In this document: one piece after another, positions 5,008 to 8,341 of the stretch
Layout of the letters: every line of letters starts with the position of its first letter
Position numbering within the stretch: position 1 is the first letter of the stretch
From: Myxococcales bacterium
Lineage (GTDB): Bacteria; Myxococcota; Polyangia; Fen-1088
Length of the DNA stretch: 8,341 bases
Direction: 5' to 3'
Assembly (NCBI GenBank): GCA_003159055.1
Contig: PMLH01000328.1
Span: 1-8,341 of the forward strand
Notes under the pieces: generated by a model
Seen by the model: only the letters and a program-made list of their open reading frames with translations
Databases searched by the model: none
What the model was told of the DNA's origin: nothing
Position numbers and translations under genes: made by a program

Positions 5008-6087
5008 TCAGCTCCCTTGGCGATAGAAGGCGGCAATTTGTTCGACGACGCGGGCCTGCTGCGCTTCCGTCAGCTCGGCGTAGATGGGCAAGGCCAACGC
5101 TTCCTGCGTGGCGCGTTCGGCGTGGGGGAAGGCCCCGGGTTTGAAGGCAAGGTCGGCAAAGCAGGGCTGCAAGTGCAGGGCGAGCGGATAATACACTTCG
5201 GTGCCGACGCCGGCCGCGGTGAGGTGGCCGCGCAAGGCATCGCGTTTGGGCGCACGAATGACGAACTGGTTGTAGATGTGGCCGGGCGCATCGGTGGGTA
5301 GCACCAATTCGGCGGGAATTCCGGAGGCGGCCGCGAATAGGTGACGGTAGCGCTCTGCATTTCTGCGGCGGGCTTGCGTCCAGGCGGGCAGTCGCGCCAG
5401 TTTCACGCGTAGGATCGCGGCCTGCAAAGCATCGAGGCGAAAATTGCCGCCGACCAGGTGGTGAACGTACTTGGGTTTGCTGCCGTGGGCGCGCAGAATC
5501 GCGACCTTGTCGGCAAAGCCCTCGTCGTTGGTCAGAAGCGCGCCGCCGTCGCCAAAGGCGCCCAGGTTCTTCGACGGAAAAAACGAGAGGCAGCTGGCGA
5601 TGCCACTGACTTTGCACGCGCCGATGGCCTGGGCGGCGTCTTCCACCAGCGGAACCGGCACGGCGGGAAGGGTCGCGGGCCGGCCGAACAGGTGCACGGG
5701 AATCAGCGCGCGCGTCTTCGGCCCGCACGCGACGGCGGCGGCGCTGGGATCGAGATTGAAGCTTCCCGGATCGATGTCCGCAAAGACCGGCTTGGCCCCG
5801 AGGCGCGCAATGCACCCGACGGTGGCGTAGAACGAAAACGGCGTGGTGACCACTTCATCGGCAGGCCGCACGCCGAGTGCCATCAGCGCAACCAACAGGG
5901 CGTCGGTCCCGGACGACAGACCAACCGCACGCCGGACGCCCAGCGCGATGGCAAGATCCTTCTCAAGAGCCTCGACTTCGGCGCCGAGAATGAAATGGCC
6001 GCCGTCCATCACGCGCACCATGGCGGCTAGGATCGCCTCGCGCAAGGGCTGGTTCTGCGCATTCACGTCGAGCAGAGGAACCTTCAT
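5008..6087 (-). CDS. wbpE: PLP-dependent DegT/DnrJ/EryC1/StrS (WbpE-like) sugar aminotransferase
   Basis: A 359-residue aminotransferase, the usual length of the family. It should transfer an amino group, typically from glutamate, to a keto-sugar nucleotide. Landmarks are SSGTDAL (58-64, phosphate-binding turn), [10 protein letters not shown] with Asp150 contacting the pyridine nitrogen, and [15 protein letters not shown] with the Schiff-base Lys173; [11 protein letters not shown] (216-226) is also conserved. Start ATG 6085-6087 overlaps the acetyltransferase stop as ATGA, with a Shine-Dalgarno GAGGTGA 4 nt upstream. A longer in-frame reading to 6603 exists but lies over the acetyltransferase gene in another frame and is a shadow. 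Between a sugar oxidoreductase and a WbpD-like acetyltransferase it most likely makes a 3-amino sugar, as WbpE does for UDP-GlcNAc(3NH2)A. The substrate assignment is from context. Confidence 0.93.
   Translation of the reverse strand: MKVPLLDVNAQNQPLREAILAAMVRVMDGGHFILGAEVEALEKDLAIALGVRRAVGLSSGTDALLVALMALGVRPADEVVTTPFSFYATVGCIARLGAKPVFADIDPGSFNLDPSAAAVACGPKTRALIPVHLFGRPATLPAVPVPLVEDAAQAIGACKVSGIASCLSFFPSKNLGAFGDGGALLTNDEGFADKVAILRAHGSKPKYVHHLVGGNFRLDALQAAILRVKLARLPAWTQARRRNAERYRHLFAAASGIPAELVLPTDAPGHIYNQFVIRAPKRDALRGHLTAAGVGTEVYYPLALHLQPCFADLAFKPGAFPHAERATQEALALPIYAELTEAQQARVVEQIAAFYRQGS
5012..5018 (-). promoter_or_regulatory. Ribosome binding site of the oxidoreductase
   Basis: AAGGGAG on the minus strand, 5 nt before ATG 5006 and inside the end of the aminotransferase gene; the TGA stop falls within the spacer. 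It decides the start codon in favour of 5006 over 5036. Confidence 0.75.
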
Positions 6088-6695
6088 CGTGTCACCTCGG
6101 CGGCGAGAGTTTTGCTGCCGTCGGCCGACGCCATTTCCAGGTAGCCCTGCCGGCACGCTGGGCAGATGGGTCGAACGCCAGCCGGCAACCGCACCCCGCA
6201 GCGGCACATCCAACCCAACCGGCGCGCAGGCACGCCGGTCACCAGCGCATGGGCGGGCACGTCCTTGGTGACCACGGCGCCCGCGCCGACGAAGGCGTAT
6301 TCGCCGACGTTGTGGCCGCACACCACGGTTGCGTTGGCGCCCACCGAGGCGCCTCGCCCAACCACGGTCTTGCGGTACTCGTGTTTGCGCTCGATGAAGG
6401 CGCGCGGGTTGTTGACGTTGGTGAAGACCGCGGACGGGGCCAGGAAGACGTCGTCTTCCAGAATGACGTCGTCGTACAGGGAGACGTTGTTCTGGATCTT
6501 GCAGCTGTTGCCGATGACGGCTCGACTGGCGACAAAGACGTTCTGGCCGAGCACGCAGCGAGCACCGATGCGCGCGCCGGCCATCACGTGGCAAAAGTGC
6601 CAAATCTTGGTGCCCTGGCCGATGTCAGCTGGCTGATCGACAATCGCAGTCGGATGAGCCCAATAGCCCAAAGTCGAAGACGTGCCATCGCTCAA
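6084..6695 (-). CDS. wbpD: WbpD-like sugar N-acetyltransferase (left-handed beta-helix) with a zinc-ribbon-like tail
   Basis: A 203-residue acyltransferase of the hexapeptide-repeat class, expected to act as a trimer with acetyl-CoA. Residues 14-160 give the repeats and closely follow Pseudomonas Wbp[42 protein letters not shown], and [23 protein letters not shown]. Its reaction would be acetylation of the 3-amino group of UDP-GlcNAc(3NH2)A or a related sugar. After GVPAR the chain continues with CRCG (C164, C166) and CPAC (C178, C181), spaced like a structural zinc ribbon and absent from Pseudomonas WbpD as I recall it. The start is unusual: TTG 6693-6695 is the only start that includes the full first repeat, and no clear Shine-Dalgarno precedes it. 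It lies 31 nt after the barrel gene, with a hairpin in that gap, and overlaps the aminotransferase by 4 nt. Confidence 0.9.
   Translation of the reverse strand: MSDGTSSTLGYWAHPTAIVDQPADIGQGTKIWHFCHVMAGARIGARCVLGQNVFVASRAVIGNSCKIQNNVSLYDDVILEDDVFLAPSAVFTNVNNPRAFIERKHEYRKTVVGRGASVGANATVVCGHNVGEYAFVGAGAVVTKDVPAHALVTGVPARRLGWMCRCGVRLPAGVRPICPACRQGYLEMASADGSKTLAAEVTR
6092..6098 (-). promoter_or_regulatory. Ribosome binding site of the aminotransferase
   Basis: GAGGTGA on the minus strand, 4 nt before ATG 6087 and within the last codons of the acetyltransferase. It supports the short start and coupled translation through the ATGA overlap. Confidence 0.7.
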
Positions 6696-6698
6696 GGC

Positions 6699-6718
6699 CG
6701 ACCAGTCTACACCGGTCG
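6699..6718 (-). promoter_or_regulatory. Hairpin in the gap between the barrel gene and the acetyltransferase
   Basis: The arms CGACCAGT (6699-6706) and ACCGGTCG (6711-6718) pair at 7 of 8 positions around a 4-nt loop. It fills most of the 31-nt gap and ends 3 nt before the TTG start on the minus strand. It could block ribosome entry or protect a processed 3' end, setting different levels for the porin and the sugar enzymes. There is no T-tract, so it is not a classical terminator. Confidence 0.35.
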
Positions 6719-6726
6719 TGGCGCTT

Positions 6727-8067
6727 CTAGTAGACCGCGCCGACGCGGAAGAGCAGGACGTGCTTGGTGTAGTCGAGGGGAGCGAATGCTGGACCGAGCG
6801 ATGAATCCGTACCGCTGATCGTCCGGTTCAGGGCCAGCGAATAGCTGGCGCCCAGCATGAGGAAGTTGCCAATCATGTAGTCGATCGCAGCACCGGCAAT
6901 GACATAGTTGTCAACTCGATTGAACGGCGTTTGGGTGACGGGCTCGATGGTTGTACCAAAGCGGCGATTCTCGAACCGACCGTAGAGATAGGTCACCAGC
7001 CGGCTCGCGACCACCTGTTGGTAGGTGCCGTAGACAGCGTCCATGTTGTAGTACTGGCCAAGAAAGGGCGAGTTGATGAAGTCGTGGTGGTAGCCGATAC
7101 CGGCGCGCGAAAGCAGCGACATGGTGTAGTTGATCTCGGTGACGATGCCTACGTTTCCGTTGAAGCCGGACGGCGTGGTACCGGCCGAATAGAATGCGTT
7201 GCTGTAGCCAGCAGCGATGTTGACGCCCAACTTCTCGGTCAGAAGGCCGCGGATACCCAGCAGGGTGCGCAGGGGATAGGATGACCTGTCGATCGGGCGT
7301 TTGTTGGCGTCGTAGGCGGTGTTGAGGTAGGTGATGGCTCCTTGTGCGACCTGGGCATAAAGTGACGTCCTCGGCAGCCAACGCCAGCCGATGTCGAGCA
7401 CTCCCTCGTTGCCCATGTTGCTGCCGGAATCGTAGCTGCCTTCGTACTTGTCGATGAGGTTGGTATAGCGGAGCATCACCTTCAGGCGACCGCCGCCAGG
7501 CGCAAACCTAAGGGTGGCAGCGGCCATGTTGTCGTCGCGGGTGATGGGGTCGCCCGCCTGGTAGGGAGCCATCTGGTTGCGACTGAAGGTTTCCGTCAAT
7601 CCAAAGCTCACCGCCTGCCCGGACGAGAACTCTGCCGAGCCTCCCACTGTGGGATTGATAGCGTCCTGCTCGGTCACGTCCGAGCTGTTGCTGAGGTACC
7701 TACGAAAGTCGACGGAGGCGGCTAGGTCGTAATAGGTGCCGCCCGGAATGCTCCCGTCCCGCTCGGCGTTCGTGATCTCAAGGCGAGGGGTGACGTGCAG
7801 GACGGGTGACGTCTTGTCGCTGCTCGAAGTGGCGTAGAAGACGTTGCTGTCGTAGCCGATGTCGGCAAAGATCCCGGCGTGCAGGATCGCCCCCTCCCCA
7901 AGCTTGAGCCCGGATGCGAGGCCCCGGTTGGTCAGAGACCGGCCGCCGCCAACGGACAGCGTCTCCAGGGCAGGGCCCGCGGAGCTGGTGAGCTGCATCT
8001 GCGCCCACGCTGACGGGCTTGCCCCGACGGCAATACTGAAAGCGAGCACAAGTGGCCGAAGTCTCAT
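6727..8067 (-). CDS. Outer membrane beta-barrel protein, likely polysaccharide-locus porin
   Basis: A 446-residue exported protein. The signal peptide runs over residues 1-22 (MRLR, hydrophobic core, then PSAWA) with cleavage expected before Gln23. A region of about 40 residues follows, and then alternating amphipathic strands with Tyr/Phe girdles continue to the end, for example in [34 protein letters not shown] and [14 protein letters not shown]. The chain closes with LLFRVGAVY, a beta-signal with a terminal aromatic residue for Bam-dependent insertion. DSNVFY early in the barrel is common in barrel proteins of exopolysaccharide loci. Length and context fit the roughly 400-residue barrels proposed as export pores beside OPX proteins in myxobacteria, but that role is inferred. 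It comes 71 nt after an unidentified gene. Its own Shine-Dalgarno is poor (GGAAAG only 2 nt from the ATG). Confidence 0.87.
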   Translation of the reverse strand: MRLRPLVLAFSIAVGASPSAWAQMQLTSSAGPALETLSVGGGRSLTNRGLASGLKLGEGAILHAGIFADIGYDSNVFYATSSSDKTSPVLHVTPRLEITNAERDGSIPGGTYYDLAASVDFRRYLSNSSDVTEQDAINPTVGGSAEFSSGQAVSFGLTETFSRNQMAPYQAGDPITRDDNMAAATLRFAPGGGRLKVMLRYTNLIDKYEGSYDSGSNMGNEGVLDIGWRWLPRTSLYAQVAQGAITYLNTAYDANKRPIDRSSYPLRTLLGIRGLLTEKLGVNIAAGYSNAFYSAGTTPSGFNGNVGIVTEINYTMSLLSRAGIGYHHDFINSPFLGQYYNMDAVYGTYQQVVASRLVTYLYGRFENRRFGTTIEPVTQTPFNRVDNYVIAGAAIDYMIGNFLMLGASYSLALNRTISGTDSSLGPAFAPLDYTKHVLLFRVGAVY

Positions 8068-8138
8068 AGCTTTCCGGTTAGGTAGAGGAGGAGTCTCGCA
8101 TGTCCGTTTCGGTCGGGTTTGGCTGTAGCCGGGCAGGC

Positions 8139-8341
8139 CTATTGCTGATACGGAGTCGCGACGGATGGGCGATCAACGACGGTGACCGGCGGGTTGGCCG
8201 GCGGCGGCTGGTCGGGGCTATCCGATATTCCGGGCGGGGCCTCGACGAGAACCTTGGTCGCGCCGACGTAGTTGGTTTCTGCCCCCACGCAGGCGTCGGC
8301 TTCGGTTTGCAGCACCTGGGCCTTCTGGTTGATGATGGTGA
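8139..8341 (-). CDS. C-terminal end of an unidentified protein, cut by window edge
   Basis: The frame is open from the window edge to TAG at 8139-8141, giving the last 66 residues of a leftward gene. It begins with a helical, Gln/Ala-rich part (INQKAQVLQTEADACVGAE), then VGATKVLVEAP, and ends in a Pro-rich tail (PDQPPPANPPVTVVDRPS) finishing in PYQQ. I do not recognise a family. A Pro-rich tail upstream of a barrel gene in a glycan locus would suit a periplasmic or envelope protein, but the N-terminus is needed to say so. It would be the upstream operon neighbour of the barrel gene, 71 nt away. Confidence 0.6.
   Translation of the reverse strand, partial: TIINQKAQVLQTEADACVGAETNYVGATKVLVEAPPGISDSPDQPPPANPPVTVVDRPSVATPYQQ

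Noticed and set aside
3747..5144. A 465-codon plus-strand open frame opposite ElyC and the oxidoreductase.
   Set aside because: It is antisense to two genes with clear family motifs; its translation is Arg/Ala/His-rich without recognisable motifs. Long antisense frames are usual in GC-rich coding DNA.
5008..6603. Long version of the aminotransferase starting at 6603.
   Set aside because: The extra N-terminal part lies over the acetyltransferase in another frame and is low complexity; ATG 6087 has a Shine-Dalgarno and gives the standard family length.

Overview
The window reads as high-GC bacterial DNA, most probably from a myxobacterium-like lineage (Myxococcota or another former deltaproteobacterium). 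The clues are a Gram-negative outer membrane barrel and lipoprotein, the Asp/Ala/Thr-rich linker plus cysteine-rich tail of that lipoprotein, and strong third-position GC bias. The lineage is an inference from protein style; there is no rRNA or tRNA here to fix it.

Left part, 1-2743. A UDP-glucuronate decarboxylase (UDP-xylose synthase) missing only its first few residues runs rightwards. It converges on a compact two-gene unit read leftwards: an AbiEii-like nucleotidyltransferase followed 2 nt later by a 92-residue protein of unknown function. This unit has the layout of a toxin-antitoxin or defence pair, and a perfect 8+8 bp dyad sits directly in front of its first gene. A secreted cysteine-rich lipoprotein then runs rightwards.

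Middle, 2744-3183. This 440-bp gap between two converging genes is not empty. It holds a good sigma70-type promoter, a likely small RNA of about 130 nt ending in a strong intrinsic terminator, a second hairpin, and three tandem copies of a 19-bp motif at an exact 23-bp period, AT-rich against a GC-rich background.

Right part, 3184-8341, all read leftwards and probably one operon. In transcription order it holds the tail of an unidentified gene, an outer membrane beta-barrel with a signal peptide, a WbpD-like sugar N-acetyltransferase, a WbpE-like PLP aminotransferase, a Gfo/Idh/MocA oxidoreductase and an ElyC/YdcF-type (DUF218) membrane protein. The three sugar enzymes are tightly coupled (4-nt overlap, then 1-nt gap). 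They match the oxidation, transamination and N-acetylation steps that build a 3-acetamido sugar nucleotide such as UDP-2,3-diacetamido-2,3-dideoxy-glucuronate. With UDP-xylose synthase and a barrel nearby, the region looks like the edge of a surface or exopolysaccharide locus: sugar supply, a possible outer membrane exit, and an envelope-assembly factor. Glycosyltransferases, flippase, polymerase and the OPX/Wza component are not in this window.

I found no mobile element, CRISPR array, tRNA or rRNA. The least explained items are the middle-gap RNA and repeats, and the nucleotidyltransferase pair with its dyad.
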